Shown piece after piece: positions 1-11,770 of a stretch of DNA of 64,000 bases. The DNA lies in assembly GCF_040214835.1 (NCBI RefSeq), contig NZ_CP157874.1, positions 686,001-750,000 of the forward strand. The letters are read 5' to 3'. Numbering within the stretch: position 1 is the first letter of the stretch; each line of letters begins with the position of its first letter. Position numbers and translations under genes: made by a program. Below the pieces are notes generated by a model. It saw nothing but the letters and a program-made list of their open reading frames with translations. It was not told where the DNA came from and made no database searches. Source of the stretch: Pseudomonas asiatica (GTDB lineage Bacteria > Pseudomonadota > Gammaproteobacteria > Pseudomonadales > Pseudomonadaceae).

Positions 1-1420
<1,420 letters not shown>

Positions 1421-1556
1421 TATAACACCCAAGCAATTTGCGCACGAAAGCCAAATTGTGGTGGTGAAGACGAAAGAACCGAAAGTTCGCAACATCACAA
1501 ATATCGCATATCCGAATTCGCTGGGCTGTCCATCTGGACATTCTGGCAACAGAATT

Positions 1557-1672
1557 TCTTGACGACCATAGAGCATTGGAACCACCTGATCCCATCCCGA
1601 ACTCAGCAGTGAAACGATGCATCGCCGATGGTAGTGTGGGGTTTCCCCATGTGAGAGTAGGTCATCGTCAAG
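1557..1672 (+). rRNA. 5S ribosomal RNA
   Basis: About 116 nt match the Pseudomonas 5S gene. The ends pair (cttgacgacc with ggtcatcgtcaag) and the conserved cccgaactcagcagtgaaacg segment lies near 1597. It is 136 nt downstream of 23S, so it belongs to the same rRNA operon, whose 16S gene lies to the left of the window. Confidence 0.95.
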
Positions 1673-1683
1673 ATTCATTTCGC

Positions 1684-1717
1684 AAAACCCCTATCTGCAC
1701 ATGCAGGTAGGGGTTTT
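1684..1717 (+). terminator. rRNA operon terminator
   Basis: Perfect 10-bp arms (aaaaccccta at 1684-1693 and taggggtttt at 1708-1717) enclose a short loop and are followed by a pyrimidine-rich tract. It lies 11 nt after 5S and is the expected intrinsic terminator of the rRNA operon. Confidence 0.85.
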
Positions 1718-1778
1718 GTCTTTCTGGCCCTAGAGCTCCCCAAGCCTCACCCAAATCCCCCGGCCTTGTGCGATCCCT

Positions 1779-1908
1779 GTAGGAGCGGCCTTGTGTCGCG
1801 ATCGGGCGCGCAGCGGCCGCAATCCAGGCGCCGCGGTTTACCTGTGAGACCCGGGATACAGGCTTTACGGCCGCTTCGCGCCCGATCGCGACACAAGGCC
1901 GCTCCTAC
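1779..1908. repeat. Inverted REP pair, ggccttgtgtcgcga family
   Basis: A left arm starting gtaggagcggccttgtgtcg (1779) is matched by its reverse complement ending cacaaggccgctcctac (1908), with related sequence between them. Similar pairs occur at 5601-5733 and 13693-13807. This is the second REP-like family in the window and differs from the gcgggtaaacccgc family by its acacaaggcc core. Confidence 0.8.
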
Positions 1909-1997
1909 AATGGTCGCGCAGGCCCGCTGTTATGTTGCCTCCCACAATTCGAGCCAGAACACTAGAATAGGCCCACGCACCTATTCAGAAGCGCTAT

Positions 1998-2657
1998 ATG
2001 CCCAATCCTGTCGAACCTGAAACCTTGGCCCAGTTGCCGCTGGACGAGCTTGTCGCCTGCCATGAATGCGACCTGCTGCTGCGCAAGCCCGTGCTCCAGC
2101 ATGACGAGAAAGCCCAATGCCCGCGCTGCGGCTACGAGCTCTACGCCCATCGGCACAATGTGGTCAACCGCAGCCTGGCCCTTGTACTCACCGCCTTGCT
2201 GCTGTTTGTGCCCGCCAATTTTCTGCCGATCATGCAGTTGCACCTGCTTGGCCAGACATCGGACGATACCGTCTGGAGCGGCGTGCTGGGCCTGTACAAC
2301 TCGGAAATGCGCGGCGTGGCCGTGGTGGTGTTCTTGTGCAGCATGGCCATCCCTCTGGCAAAACTGCTCTGTCAGCTGGTCGTGCTCCTGAGCATCCGCC
2401 TGAATGTGGGGCGTAGTTTCGGCCTGCTGTTCTACCGCATCTATCACCACTTGCGTGACTGGGGCATGCTCGAGGTCTATTTCATGGGCGTGCTGGTGGC
2501 CATCGTCAAGCTGGTGGACCTGGCCGAGCTGACCGTAGGCCTGGGGCTGTTCTGCTTCATCAGCCTGTTATTGATCCAGGTGTGGCTCGAAGTGGTGATG
2601 TCACCGCACCAGATCTGGAGTGCGCTATCAGGGGAGGACCTGCATGCGGGCGATTGA
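1998..2657 (+). CDS. PqiA/LetA-family membrane protein, first half-protein
   Basis: A 219-residue inner-membrane protein of the paraquat-inducible protein A family. Four cysteines in two CxxC pairs (C21, C24, C41, C44) form a zinc-ribbon-like N-terminus. About four membrane segments follow, starting near residue 57 (a hydrophobic run ending in the family-typical NFLPIM). E. coli LetA (YebS) and PqiA contain two such modules in one polypeptide. Here the second module is the next, overlapping gene. Family members act with MCE proteins in lipid traffic between inner and outer membranes. The three-gene arrangement supports that role; the lipid cargo is unknown. There is no recognisable gene between the rRNA terminator and this start other than the REP pair. 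Confidence 0.88.
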   Translation: MPNPVEPETLAQLPLDELVACHECDLLLRKPVLQHDEKAQCPRCGYELYAHRHNVVNRSLALVLTALLLFVPANFLPIMQLHLLGQTSDDTVWSGVLGLYNSEMRGVAVVVFLCSMAIPLAKLLCQLVVLLSIRLNVGRSFGLLFYRIYHHLRDWGMLEVYFMGVLVAIVKLVDLAELTVGLGLFCFISLLLIQVWLEVVMSPHQIWSALSGEDLHAGD

Positions 2658-3267
2658 TGCAGGCATTCTTGTCTGCAATGAGTGTCACGAGCTGAACAGG
2701 CAACAGCCAGACAGCACTTCACAAACCTGTACACGCTGCGGTGCCATCGTGCATGCCCGTCGACCGAACAGCATCGCGCGCACCTGGGCGCTGCTGATTG
2801 CCGCGTCGATCCTGTACATCCCGGCCAACATGCTGCCGATCATGACCGTGAGCACCCTGGGCCAAGGCAGCCCCGACACGATCATGTCCGGCGTCATCAC
2901 CTTGCTCAAGCATGGCATGGTGCCCATTGCTGCCGTGGTGTTCATTGCCAGTATCCTGGTGCCCACGTTCAAACTGGTGGGCATCGGCTTGCTGTTGTAC
3001 TCCGTTCAGCGCCGGCAGCCGCTTTCGGCGCGGCAACGGATATTGATGTACCGCTTCATCGAATTCATTGGGCGCTGGTCCATGCTCGATATCTTCGTCA
3101 TCGCCATCCTGGTGGCGGTGGTGAATTTCGGCCGAATAGCCAGTGTCGAAGCCAACCTGGGCGCTGTCGCCTTTGCAACTGTGGTGATCCTGACAATGCT
3201 TGCCGCTTTAACTTTCGATCCCCGACTGATTTGGGATAACACGGAGTCGGATGACGACCATGAGTGA
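2644..3267 (+). CDS. PqiA/LetA-family membrane protein, second half-protein
   Basis: A 207-residue protein of the same family as the preceding gene, with the same layout: two CxxC pairs (C11, C14, C29, C32) and then about four hydrophobic segments including a PANMLPIM motif. I place the start at ATG 2644 because ggggagg at 2631-2637 is well spaced for it; an in-frame ATG at 2620 has no such site. It overlaps the upstream gene by 14 nt and the MCE gene downstream by 17 nt, so the three genes are translationally coupled. It probably pairs with the first half to make the equivalent of one full LetA. Confidence 0.88.
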   Translation: MRAIDAGILVCNECHELNRQQPDSTSQTCTRCGAIVHARRPNSIARTWALLIAASILYIPANMLPIMTVSTLGQGSPDTIMSGVITLLKHGMVPIAAVVFIASILVPTFKLVGIGLLLYSVQRRQPLSARQRILMYRFIEFIGRWSMLDIFVIAILVAVVNFGRIASVEANLGAVAFATVVILTMLAALTFDPRLIWDNTESDDDHE

Positions 3268-5560
3268 CCTGCCAACGGCTAAAACCCGCCCAGCCTCGAA
3301 CTGGTCGGCCATATGGATCCTGCCTTTGATCGCCTTGATGATCGGTGGCTGGCTTGCGTGGCAGGCTTATCGTGATGCCGGCGTGGAAATTGAGGTTCGC
3401 TTCGAGTCGGGCGAGGGTATCGTCGCCAACAAGACCGAGGTGATCTACAAGGGCATGCCGGTTGGCAAGGTCAAAAGCCTGGTGCTCGACGCCAAGGGTG
3501 ATAACCAGGGGGTGATCGCCACCATCGAGATGAACAAGGCTGCCGAGCCTCACCTGACCAAAGGTACGCGTTTCTGGCTGGTGAAGCCGAGCGTCAGCCT
3601 GGCGGGTATTTCCGGTCTTGAAACACTGGTGTCAGGCAACTATATCGCCGTCAGCCCGGGGGAGGGGGAGCGCACCAAGCGTTTTACCGCCTTGAAGGTG
3701 GCACCGCCGCTTTCGGACACCGAGCCGGGGCTGCACCTTACCCTCAAGGCCGAGCGGCTGGGGTCGCTCAACCGTGACAGCCCGGTGTTCTACAAGCAGA
3801 TCCAGGTTGGCCGGGTCAAAAGCTATCGCCTGTCCGAGGACCAGAGCACCGTCGAGATCAAGGTCTTCATCGAGCCGGCCTATGCCAGCCTGGTGCGCAA
3901 GCACACGCGTTTCTGGAATGCCAGCGGCGTCAGCATCGATGCCTCGCTCTCGGGCGTGAAAGTGCGTAGCGAATCGCTGTCGAGCATTGTTGCCGGTGGT
4001 ATCGCCTTTGCCACGCCGGAACACCGCAAGGACAGCCCTCCCACCGACTCGAACCTGCCGTTCCGTCTGTATGAGGACTTCGATGCGGCCCAGGCCGGCA
4101 TCCGGGTAAAGGTGAAATTGAGCGATTACGAGGGCCTGCAGGCGGGCCGTACACCGGTCATGTACAAGGGCATCCAGGTGGGCTCGCTCAAAGCCCTGAC
4201 AATGGCAGACAACCTGGCCAGTGCATCGGCCGAGCTTACGCTGGACCCGCTGGCCGAGGATTATCTGGTCGAGGGCACGCAGTTCTGGGTGGTCAAACCA
4301 TCGATTTCCCTAGCGGGTATCACCGGTCTGGAAGCGCTGGTCAAGGGTAACTACATCGCCATTCGCCCTGGTGAGAAGGGTGCGCGGCCAGAGCGTGAGT
4401 TCGAAGCCCGCGCCAAGGCACCGCCGCTCGACCTCAAGGCACCAGGCCTGCACATGGTGCTGTTCGCCGACACCCTGGGTTCGCTGGAAGTCGGTAGCCC
4501 GGTCATGTACCGCCAGGTGAAGGTGGGTAGCGTGCAAAGCTACCAGTTCGCCCGCAACAGCAATCGCATCCTGATCGGTGTGCATATCGAGAAGGAATAC
4601 GAAAAGCTGGTCAACGGTTCGTCGCGCTTCTGGAATGTCAGTGGCATCACCCTGACGGGGGGCCTGTCGGGCATCAAGATCAAGAGTGAATCACTGCAGA
4701 CCCTGATGGCTGGTGGTATCGCGTTCGATACGCCACGGCCTGATGTGCCGCTCAAACGCCACATTCCACGCTTCCGCCTGCATGACAGCCAGGATGCGGT
4801 CAACCGCGCAGGAACGTTGATCACCATTCGTGTGGACCGTGCCGACGGCCTCAAGCCTGGCACGGCGATACGCTTCCGCGGCCTGGATGTGGGTAGCGTC
4901 GAGAGCGTCGACCTGACCGATGACTTGCAGGCGGTGTTGCTGCGGGCGCGCATTACCGAAGCAGCGGACCGTATCGCCCGCGTCGGTACGCAGTTCTGGG
5001 TGGTCAAGCCGGCCTTTGGCCTGGTGCGCACGCAGAACCTCGACACCCTGGTGGGCGGGCAGTACCTGGAAGTGCAGCCGGCTGCCAAGGACCGTGGCCC
5101 ACAGCGCGATTTCATCGCCTTGGCCGACGCCCCGCAGGTGGCAGGGCCTGAAGTCGGCCTGCCGTTGACGCTGAGCGCTCCGCGCCGTGGCTCGATCAAG
5201 CCGGGTGTGCCGGTGACCTACCGTGAGGTTGCGGTGGGCAAGGTGACGGGCTTCGAGTTGGGCCAGAGCGCTGACCGCGTGTTGATCCATATCCTGATCG
5301 AACCGCGCTATGCGGCCCTGGTGCGCAGCGGTAGCCGCTTCTGGAACAGCAGCGGCTTCGGTTTCGACTGGGGGCTGGTCAAGGGGGTTACGGTGCGTAC
5401 CGAGTCGGTGGAGACCATGATCGACGGCGGTATCGCCTTTGCCACACCGGATGGCGAGCAGATGGGCAACCCGGCACGGCCGCAGCAGACGTTCGCCTTG
5501 TTCGACAAGGCCGAGGATGAATGGCTGCAGTGGGCGCCGAAGATTCAGATCGCCAAGTAA
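3251..5560 (+). CDS. MCE-domain protein, LetB/PqiB-like
   Basis: A 769-residue protein with one N-terminal membrane anchor (about residues 19-38) and a long periplasmic part. I count six MCE-type repeats by their recurring pattern (a GxxV/L...Y/FRG/KG...VGxV core). E. coli PqiB has three MCE domains and LetB has seven, so this is of intermediate length and closer to LetB. MCE proteins stack into hexameric tunnels bridging inner and outer membranes. The start may be ATG 3251 or ATG 3260 (MSDLPTAK...). No PqiC-like lipoprotein gene follows; the operon ends in a terminator at 5567. Confidence is high for family, moderate for naming it LetB. Confidence 0.88.
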   Translation: MTTMSDLPTAKTRPASNWSAIWILPLIALMIGGWLAWQAYRDAGVEIEVRFESGEGIVANKTEVIYKGMPVGKVKSLVLDAKGDNQGVIATIEMNKAAEPHLTKGTRFWLVKPSVSLAGISGLETLVSGNYIAVSPGEGERTKRFTALKVAPPLSDTEPGLHLTLKAERLGSLNRDSPVFYKQIQVGRVKSYRLSEDQSTVEIKVFIEPAYASLVRKHTRFWNASGVSIDASLSGVKVRSESLSSIVAGGIAFATPEHRKDSPPTDSNLPFRLYEDFDAAQAGIRVKVKLSDYEGLQAGRTPVMYKGIQVGSLKALTMADNLASASAELTLDPLAEDYLVEGTQFWVVKPSISLAGITGLEALVKGNYIAIRPGEKGARPEREFEARAKAPPLDLKAPGLHMVLFADTLGSLEVGSPVMYRQVKVGSVQSYQFARNSNRILIGVHIEKEYEKLVNGSSRFWNVSGITLTGGLSGIKIKSESLQTLMAGGIAFDTPRPDVPLKRHIPRFRLHDSQDAVNRAGTLITIRVDRADGLKPGTAIRFRGLDVGSVESVDLTDDLQAVLLRARITEAADRIARVGTQFWVVKPAFGLVRTQNLDTLVGGQYLEVQPAAKDRGPQRDFIALADAPQVAGPEVGLPLTLSAPRRGSIKPGVPVTYREVAVGKVTGFELGQSADRVLIHILIEPRYAALVRSGSRFWNSSGFGFDWGLVKGVTVRTESVETMIDGGIAFATPDGEQMGNPARPQQTFALFDKAEDEWLQWAPKIQIAK

Positions 5561-5566
5561 CATATG

Positions 5567-5598
5567 GCAGGGCTACCCAAACATGGCCCTGCTTTTTT
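5567..5598 (+). terminator. Intrinsic terminator of the MCE operon
   Basis: Stem gcagggc (5567-5573) pairs with gccctgc (5586-5592), followed by six T residues. It begins 7 nt after the MCE gene stop codon. Confidence 0.85.
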
Positions 5599-5600
5599 GT

Positions 5601-5733
5601 GTGGGAGCGGCCTTGTGTCGCGAAAGGGGCGCGCAGCGGCCCCCTTATCTCAGCGCAGATGCTGAAATTGCCGGGGGCCGCTTTGCGACCCTTTCGCGAC
5701 ACAAGGCCGCTCCCACAGAAGGCCGCTCCCACC
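5601..5733. repeat. Inverted REP pair, ggccttgtgtcgcga family
   Basis: gtgggagcggccttgtgtcg at 5601 is mirrored by cgacacaaggccgctcccac ending at 5716. A further partial copy, ggccgctcccacc, lies at 5721-5733, as if an extra half unit had been added. Confidence 0.8.
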
Positions 5734-5763
5734 GAGGGGGCGCAAACACAAATCGCAGGCAAC

Positions 5764-5790
5764 AAAAAACCGACCCTAGGGTCGGTTTTT
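5764..5790 (-). terminator. rpsT terminator
   Basis: An 11-bp perfect palindromic stem (accgacccta / tagggtcggt core) is flanked by A and T runs. On the minus strand it ends in a T run 16 nt after the rpsT stop codon. Confidence 0.85.
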
Positions 5791-5805
5791 CGACTAGCGC
5801 GTCGC

Positions 5806-6084
5806 TTAGGCAGCTGCAGCTTCTTTCAGCGCCTTGATGTGGCCATTCAGACGGCCTTTGTGACGAGCAGCCTTGTTCTTGTGGATGATGCCCTTGTCGG
5901 CCATACGGTCGATTACAGGCACAGCCAGAACGTAAGCGGCTTGCGCTTTTTCGGCGTCTTTTGCGTCGATGGCCTTGACTACATTCTTGATGTAGGTGCG
6001 GACCATGGAACGCAGGCTGGCGTTGTGGCTGCGACGCTTCTCAGCCTGTTTTGCACGTTTCTTGGCGGAAGGTGTGTTGGCCAC
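5806..6084 (-). CDS. rpsT: 30S ribosomal protein S20
   Basis: A 92-residue, lysine/arginine/alanine-rich protein starting (M)[17 protein letters not shown], typical of bacterial S20, which binds 16S rRNA early in 30S assembly. The start codon is GTG (6084-6082), with aggag 8 nt upstream. A non-AUG start is also found in E. coli rpsT (UUG), where it is linked to translational autoregulation; whether that holds here is inference. It is a single-gene unit, divergent from murJ, as in other pseudomonads. Confidence 0.96.
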   Translation of the reverse strand: MANTPSAKKRAKQAEKRRSHNASLRSMVRTYIKNVVKAIDAKDAEKAQAAYVLAVPVIDRMADKGIIHKNKAARHKGRLNGHIKALKEAAAA

Positions 6085-6334
6085 CGTCGAGCTCCTCGAA
6101 AGACTTTAGGTAAATAGCAAACAAAATAGGCCGCGAATCATGCCGATCAGTCGAACGGATGTCAAGGCCACCTGCAAGGTTCCGCCGAGCGGTGCGCCAA
6201 CAAGAGGGAAATATTCCTTTCTGCTGCGCGACCTGTAAACTCGGGAATTTTTGGCTCCCCTGCGAAGGCGCGGGAGTATCGCACATTCGGACGCTGTCTG
6301 GCAGCGTCCTCTGCCCTTGGCGTGAATCTTTTCG

Positions 6335-7873
6335 ATGAACCTGCTCAAATCCCTGGCTGCGGTAAGCTCGATCACCATGATTTCGCGGGTGCTGGGCTTT
6401 GTCCGCGACACCATCCTGGCGCGTGTTTTCGGTGCCGGCATCGCCACCGATGCCTTTTTCATCGCCTTCAAGCTGCCCAACCTGCTGCGGCGCATCTTCG
6501 CCGAGGGTGCGTTTTCCCAGGCCTTCGTGCCGATCCTGGCCGAATACAAGACCCAGCAAGGCGAGGAGGCGACCCGCACCTTCGTTGCCTATGTCAGTGG
6601 CCTGCTGACTCTGGTTCTGGCGTTGGTGACCGCCATTGGCATCCTGGCGGCACCGTGGGTGGTGTGGGCGACCGCACCAGGCTTTGTCGACAGTGCCGAA
6701 AAATACGAGCTGACCACCGCCCTTTTGCGGGTGACTTTTCCTTATATATTGCTGATCTCGCTGTCGTCCCTGGCCGGGGCGATCCTCAATACCTGGAACC
6801 GTTTCTCGGTACCGGCCTTTACCCCGACCCTGCTGAACGTGGCGATGATCGCCTTCGCCGTGCTGCTCACGCCGTATTTCGAGCCGCCGATCATGGCTCT
6901 GGCCTGGGGCGTTCTGGCGGGCGGCCTGGCGCAGTTGCTGTACCAGCTGCCAGCGCTGAAGAAGATCGGCATGCTCGTGCTGCCACGCCTGAACCTGCGT
7001 GATGCCGGCGTGTGGCGGGTGCTCAAGCAGATGCTGCCGGCGATCCTCGGGGTGTCGGTGAGCCAGATCTCGCTGATCATCAACACCATCTTCGCCTCCT
7101 TCCTGGTGGCCGGTTCGGTGTCGTGGATGTACTACGCCGACCGCCTCATGGAGCTGCCTTCCGGCGTGCTGGGGGTGGCCCTGGGCACCATACTGCTGCC
7201 CACGCTGGCCAAGACCTACGCCAACAAGGACCGCGAGGAATACTCGCGGATCCTCGACTGGGGCCTGCGCCTGTGCTTCCTGCTGGTGCTGCCATGCACC
7301 CTGGCCCTGGCCATCCTCGCCGAGCCGCTGACCGTGGCGCTGTTCCAGTACGGCAAGTTCACTGCCGTCGACGCAGCCATGACCCAGAAGGCGCTGATCG
7401 CCTATTCCGTGGGCTTGCTGGCGATCATTCTGGTCAAGGTACTGGCACCGGGCTTCTATGCGCAGCAGAATATCCGTACACCGGTGAAGATCGCGGTATT
7501 CACCCTGGTCTGCACCCAACTGTTCAACCTGGCCCTGATCGGCCCGCTCGCGCATGCCGGCCTGGCCCTGGCGATCAGCCTGGGGGCCTGCCTGAACGCC
7601 GGCCTGCTGTTCTGGAAGCTGCGCAGCCAGCAGCTGTTCCAGCCGCAGCCAGGCTGGGCGATGTTCCTGCTCAAGCTGGTGCTGGCAGTGGGGCTGATGT
7701 CGGCGGTGTTGCTGGCCGGCATGCATTACCTGCCGGCCTGGGAGCAGGGCAACATGCTCGAGCGCCTGGTGCGCCTGGGGGCTCTGGTACTGGCGGGCAT
7801 CGTGACCTATTTCGGCTGCCTGTACCTGTGCGGCTTCCGGCCTCGGCATTTCGCCCGCAAGGCCTTGCACTAA
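6335..7873 (+). CDS. murJ: Lipid II flippase MurJ (MviN)
   Basis: A 512-residue polytopic membrane protein of the MVF/MATE-like superfamily, with about 14 hydrophobic segments and the family N-terminus ([20 protein letters not shown]). MurJ moves the peptidoglycan precursor lipid II to the periplasmic face of the inner membrane. The [17 protein letters not shown] loop near residue 48 is a family hallmark. Length matches the family. It is followed by ribF after about 118 nt. The 250-nt region between rpsT and murJ must hold both divergent promoters; I could not assign them. Confidence 0.96.
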   Translation: MNLLKSLAAVSSITMISRVLGFVRDTILARVFGAGIATDAFFIAFKLPNLLRRIFAEGAFSQAFVPILAEYKTQQGEEATRTFVAYVSGLLTLVLALVTAIGILAAPWVVWATAPGFVDSAEKYELTTALLRVTFPYILLISLSSLAGAILNTWNRFSVPAFTPTLLNVAMIAFAVLLTPYFEPPIMALAWGVLAGGLAQLLYQLPALKKIGMLVLPRLNLRDAGVWRVLKQMLPAILGVSVSQISLIINTIFASFLVAGSVSWMYYADRLMELPSGVLGVALGTILLPTLAKTYANKDREEYSRILDWGLRLCFLLVLPCTLALAILAEPLTVALFQYGKFTAVDAAMTQKALIAYSVGLLAIILVKVLAPGFYAQQNIRTPVKIAVFTLVCTQLFNLALIGPLAHAGLALAISLGACLNAGLLFWKLRSQQLFQPQPGWAMFLLKLVLAVGLMSAVLLAGMHYLPAWEQGNMLERLVRLGALVLAGIVTYFGCLYLCGFRPRHFARKALH

Positions 7874-7933
7874 GGCATCGGGCGGGTCAGGCGTCGGTTT
7901 TTCGCATTCCACGCCGCCCTTGGGCGCTGCTGC

Positions 7934-7963
7934 CTGTCACCGGCGCCCGGGTGTGGTTATAAT
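7934..7963 (+). promoter_or_regulatory. Candidate sigma70 promoter for ribF-ileS operon
   Basis: A perfect TATAAT (7958-7963) sits 28 nt before the ribF start, with a weak ctgtca 18 nt upstream of it. The -10 match is exact, the -35 is poor. It would serve the whole ribF-ileS-lspA-fkpB operon. Confidence 0.4.
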
Positions 7964-7991
7964 CGGCCACTTTATGAGCAAGAAGCGCGTT

Positions 7992-8942
7992 ATGCAGCTG
8001 GTTCGAGGTCTTCACAACCTGCGCCCCGAGCACCGGGGCTGTGTCGCCACCATTGGCAACTTCGACGGGGTTCACCGCGGCCACCAGGCGATCCTGGCGC
8101 GCCTGCGCGAGCGTGGCCAGGCCTTGGGCCTGCCGACCTGCGTGGTGATCTTCGAACCGCAACCACGCGAGTACTTCGCCCCCGACACCGCGCCGGCCCG
8201 CCTGGCCCGCCTGCGCGACAAGATCGAGCTGCTGGCGGCCGAGGGTATCGACCGGGTGCTGTGCCTGGCATTCAACCAGCGCCTGAGCAAGCTCAGTGCC
8301 GATGCCTTCGTCAAGGCGATCCTGGTCGACGGCCTGGGTGTACGCCATCTCGAAGTGGGCGATGACTTCCGCTTCGGCTGCGACCGCGCCGGCGACTTCG
8401 CCTTCCTGGTCGAGGCCGGCAAGCAGTACGGCTTCACCGTCGAGGCTGCCAACACGGTGATCCAGGACGGCCTGCGGGTCAGCAGCACCGAAGTGCGCAA
8501 GGCCCTGTCCGAAGGCAACTTCGAGCTGGCCGAGCACCTGTTGGGCCGCCCGTACCGCATCAGCGGCCGCGTGTTGCATGGCCAGAAGCTGGCCCGCCAG
8601 CTCGGCACACCTACCGCCAACATCCAGCTCAAGCGCCGCCGCGTGCCGCTGTCCGGGGTCTACCTCGCCAGCATCGAAATCGACGGCAAGGCCTGGCCGG
8701 GTGTCGGCAATATCGGCGTGCGCCCCACCGTTGCCGGTGACGGGCGCCCGCACCTGGAGATTCATCTGCTGGACTATGCCGGCGACCTTTACGGCCGGCG
8801 CCTGACGGTGGAGTTCCACCACAAGCTGCGTGAAGAGCAGCGATTCGCCTCCCTGGAGGCGCTGAAGTCGGCGATCGATGCGGATATCGCCGCCGCACGT
8901 GCACATTGGCACGCTCAACCGTTAACGAAGAGCCTGAAATGA
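7992..8942 (+). CDS. ribF: Bifunctional riboflavin kinase / FAD synthetase
   Basis: A 316-residue protein that phosphorylates riboflavin to FMN and adenylates FMN to FAD. The N-terminal FAD synthetase domain shows the nucleotidyltransferase motif [10 protein letters not shown] (about residues 17-26). The C-terminal flavokinase domain starts near residue 183 with [10 protein letters not shown] and the GxPTANI motif. Start chosen at ATG 7992 ([10 protein letters not shown]); an in-frame ATG at 7974 has no ribosome site. It overlaps ileS by ATGA, the conserved ribF-ileS-lspA arrangement of gammaproteobacteria. Confidence 0.96.
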   Translation: MQLVRGLHNLRPEHRGCVATIGNFDGVHRGHQAILARLRERGQALGLPTCVVIFEPQPREYFAPDTAPARLARLRDKIELLAAEGIDRVLCLAFNQRLSKLSADAFVKAILVDGLGVRHLEVGDDFRFGCDRAGDFAFLVEAGKQYGFTVEAANTVIQDGLRVSSTEVRKALSEGNFELAEHLLGRPYRISGRVLHGQKLARQLGTPTANIQLKRRRVPLSGVYLASIEIDGKAWPGVGNIGVRPTVAGDGRPHLEIHLLDYAGDLYGRRLTVEFHHKLREEQRFASLEALKSAIDADIAAARAHWHAQPLTKSLK

Positions 8943-11770
8943 CCGACTACAAAGCCACGCTTAACCTTCCGGACACCGCCTTCCCCATGAAGGCCGGCCT
9001 GCCTCAGCGCGAACCGCAGATCCTGCAGCGCTGGGACAGCATTGGCCTGTACCAGAAGCTGCGCGAAATTGGCAAGGATCGTCCCAAGTTCGTCCTGCAC
9101 GACGGCCCGCCCTATGCCAACGGCAAGATTCACATCGGTCATGCGCTGAACAAGATCCTCAAGGACATGATCGTCCGTTCCAAGACGCTGTCCGGCTTCG
9201 ATGCGCCGTATGTGCCGGGCTGGGACTGCCATGGCCTGCCGATCGAGCACAAGGTCGAGGTCACCCACGGCAAGCACCTGTCCGCCGACCGCACCCGCGA
9301 GCTGTGCCGCGAGTACGCCGCCGAGCAGATCGAAGGGCAGAAGACCGAGTTCATCCGCCTGGGCGTGCTGGGTGACTGGGACAACCCGTACAAGACCATG
9401 AACTTTGCCAACGAGGCCGGCGAAATCCGCGCCCTGGCCGAAATGGTCAAGCAAGGCTTCGTGTTCAAGGGCCTGAAGCCGGTGAACTGGTGCTTCGATT
9501 GCGGTTCGGCCCTGGCCGAGGCCGAAGTCGAGTACGCCGACAAGAAATCGCAGACCATCGACGTTGCCTTCCCGGTTGCCGACGAGGCCAAGCTGGCTGC
9601 TGCCTTCGGCCTGGCTTCGCTGGCCAAGCCGGCCGCCATCGTGATCTGGACCACCACCCCGTGGACCATCCCGGCCAACCAGGCGCTGAACATCCACCCG
9701 GAGTTCAAGTACGCCCTGGTCGACACCGGCGAGCGTCTGCTGGTACTGGCCGAAGAGCTGGTGGAGTCGTGCCTCAAACGCTACAGCCTGGAAGGCTCGG
9801 TCATCGCTACCGCCCAGGGTTCGGCGCTGGAACTGATCAACTTCCGCCACCCGTTCTACGACCGCCTGTCGCCAGTCTACCTGGCCGACTACGTCGAATT
9901 GGGCGCCGGTACCGGCGTGGTGCACTCCTCGCCAGCCTACGGTGAAGACGACTTCGTCACCTGCAAGCGCTACGGCATGGTCAACGACGACATCCTCACC
10001 CCGGTGCAGAGCAACGGCGTGTACGTCGACTCGCTGCCATTCTTCGGCGGCCAGTTCATCTGGAAGGCCAACCCGGCCATCGTCGAGAAGCTGAGCGAAG
10101 TCGGTGCGCTGATGCACACCGAAACCATCAGCCACAGCTACATGCACTGCTGGCGCCACAAGACCCCGCTGATCTACCGCGCCACTGCGCAGTGGTTCGT
10201 GGGTATGGACAAGCAGCCGACCACCGGCGAGCCGCTGCGCGAGCGTGCACTGAAAGCCATCGAGGACACCAAGTTCGTGCCGGCCTGGGGCCAGGCGCGC
10301 CTGCATTCGATGATCGCCAACCGCCCGGACTGGTGCATCTCGCGTCAGCGCAACTGGGGCGTACCGATCCCGTTCTTCCTGCACAAGCAGACCGGCGAGC
10401 TGCACCCACGCACCGTCGAGCTGATGGAAGCGGTGGCCAAGCGCGTCGAACAGGAAGGCATCGAGGCCTGGTTCAAGCTGGACGCCGCCGAACTGCTGGG
10501 CGCTGAAGCCGAGCAGTACGACAAGATCACCGACACCCTCGACGTGTGGTTCGACTCGGGTACCACCCACTGGCACGTGCTGCGTGGCTCGCATGACATC
10601 GGCCACGCCACCGGCCCGCGTGCCGACCTGTACCTGGAAGGTTCCGACCAGCACCGCGGCTGGTTCCACTCGTCGTTGCTGACCGGTTGCGCCATTGACG
10701 GCCACGCGCCGTACCGCGAGCTGCTGACCCACGGCTTCACCGTGGACGAGAACGGCCGCAAGATGTCCAAGTCGCTGGGCAACACCATCGAGCCGGAGAA
10801 GGTCAACAACACCCTGGGTGCCGATATCCTGCGCCTGTGGGTTGCCGCTACCGACTATTCCGGTGAAATGGCCGTTTCCGAGCAGATCCTGCAACGCAGC
10901 GCCGACGCCTACCGCCGTATCCGCAACACTGCACGCTTCCTGCTCTCCAACCTGTCCGGCTTCGACCCGGCCCGCGACCTGCTGGCCCCGGAAGACATGC
11001 TGGCGCTGGACCGCTGGGCCGTAGACCGCACCCTGCTGCTGCAACGCGAGCTGGAAGAGCACTACAGCGAGTACCGTTTCTGGAACGTCTACTCCAAGGT
11101 GCACAACTTCTGCGTGCAGGAGCTGGGCGGCTTCTACCTCGACATCATCAAGGACCGCCAGTACACCACCGGCGCCAACAGTGTCGCCCGCCGTTCCTGC
11201 CAGACCGCGCTGTACCACATCAGCGAGGCGCTGGTGCGCTGGATCGCGCCTATCCTGGCGTTCACCGCCGACGAAATCTGGCAGTACCTGCCAGGCGAGC
11301 GCAACGAGTCGGTAATGCTCAACGGCTGGTACCAGGGCCTGAGCGAACTGCCGGAAGGCACCGAACTGGACCGCGCTTACTGGGACCGCGTGATGGCCGT
11401 CAAGGCATCGGTCAACAAGGAGCTGGAAAACCAGCGTACCGCCAAGGTCATCGGCGGCAACCTGCAGGCTGAAGTCACCCTGTACGCCGACGAAGGCCTG
11501 AGCGCCGACCTGGGCAAGCTGGGCGACGAACTGCGCTTCGTGCTGATCACCTCGGCTGCCAGCGTGGTGCCGTTCGTGCAGGCGCCAGCCGAAGCCGTGG
11601 CCACCGAAGTCGAAGGCCTCAAGCTGCAAGTGGTCAAGTCCGGCCACGCCAAGTGCGGCCGTTGCTGGCACTTCCGCGCTGACGTCGGCCGCCACCCGGA
11701 GCACCCGGAAATCTGCGGCCGTTGCGTCGACAACCTGAGCGGTTCCGGCGAGGTGCGCCACTATGCCTAA
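8939..11770 (+). CDS. ileS: Isoleucyl-tRNA synthetase
   Basis: A 943-residue class I aminoacyl-tRNA synthetase. The HIGH signature is at residues 65-68, the KMSKS loop at 608-612, and the editing (CP1) domain lies between. A C-terminal zinc-binding cluster is formed by CGRCWHF and CGRC, placing it in the typical bacterial IleRS group. Start ATG 8939 overlaps the ribF stop codon (ATGA); the longer frame starting at 8906 lies inside ribF. lspA overlaps its 3-prime end by 8 nt. The very long open frame antisense to it is a GC-bias artefact. Confidence 0.97.
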   Translation: MTDYKATLNLPDTAFPMKAGLPQREPQILQRWDSIGLYQKLREIGKDRPKFVLHDGPPYANGKIHIGHALNKILKDMIVRSKTLSGFDAPYVPGWDCHGLPIEHKVEVTHGKHLSADRTRELCREYAAEQIEGQKTEFIRLGVLGDWDNPYKTMNFANEAGEIRALAEMVKQGFVFKGLKPVNWCFDCGSALAEAEVEYADKKSQTIDVAFPVADEAKLAAAFGLASLAKPAAIVIWTTTPWTIPANQALNIHPEFKYALVDTGERLLVLAEELVESCLKRYSLEGSVIATAQGSALELINFRHPFYDRLSPVYLADYVELGAGTGVVHSSPAYGEDDFVTCKRYGMVNDDILTPVQSNGVYVDSLPFFGGQFIWKANPAIVEKLSEVGALMHTETISHSYMHCWRHKTPLIYRATAQWFVGMDKQPTTGEPLRERALKAIEDTKFVPAWGQARLHSMIANRPDWCISRQRNWGVPIPFFLHKQTGELHPRTVELMEAVAKRVEQEGIEAWFKLDAAELLGAEAEQYDKITDTLDVWFDSGTTHWHVLRGSHDIGHATGPRADLYLEGSDQHRGWFHSSLLTGCAIDGHAPYRELLTHGFTVDENGRKMSKSLGNTIEPEKVNNTLGADILRLWVAATDYSGEMAVSEQILQRSADAYRRIRNTARFLLSNLSGFDPARDLLAPEDMLALDRWAVDRTLLLQRELEEHYSEYRFWNVYSKVHNFCVQELGGFYLDIIKDRQYTTGANSVARRSCQTALYHISEALVRWIAPILAFTADEIWQYLPGERNESVMLNGWYQGLSELPEGTELDRAYWDRVMAVKASVNKELENQRTAKVIGGNLQAEVTLYADEGLSADLGKLGDELRFVLITSAASVVPFVQAPAEAVATEVEGLKLQVVKSGHAKCGRCWHFRADVGRHPEHPEICGRCVDNLSGSGEVRHYA

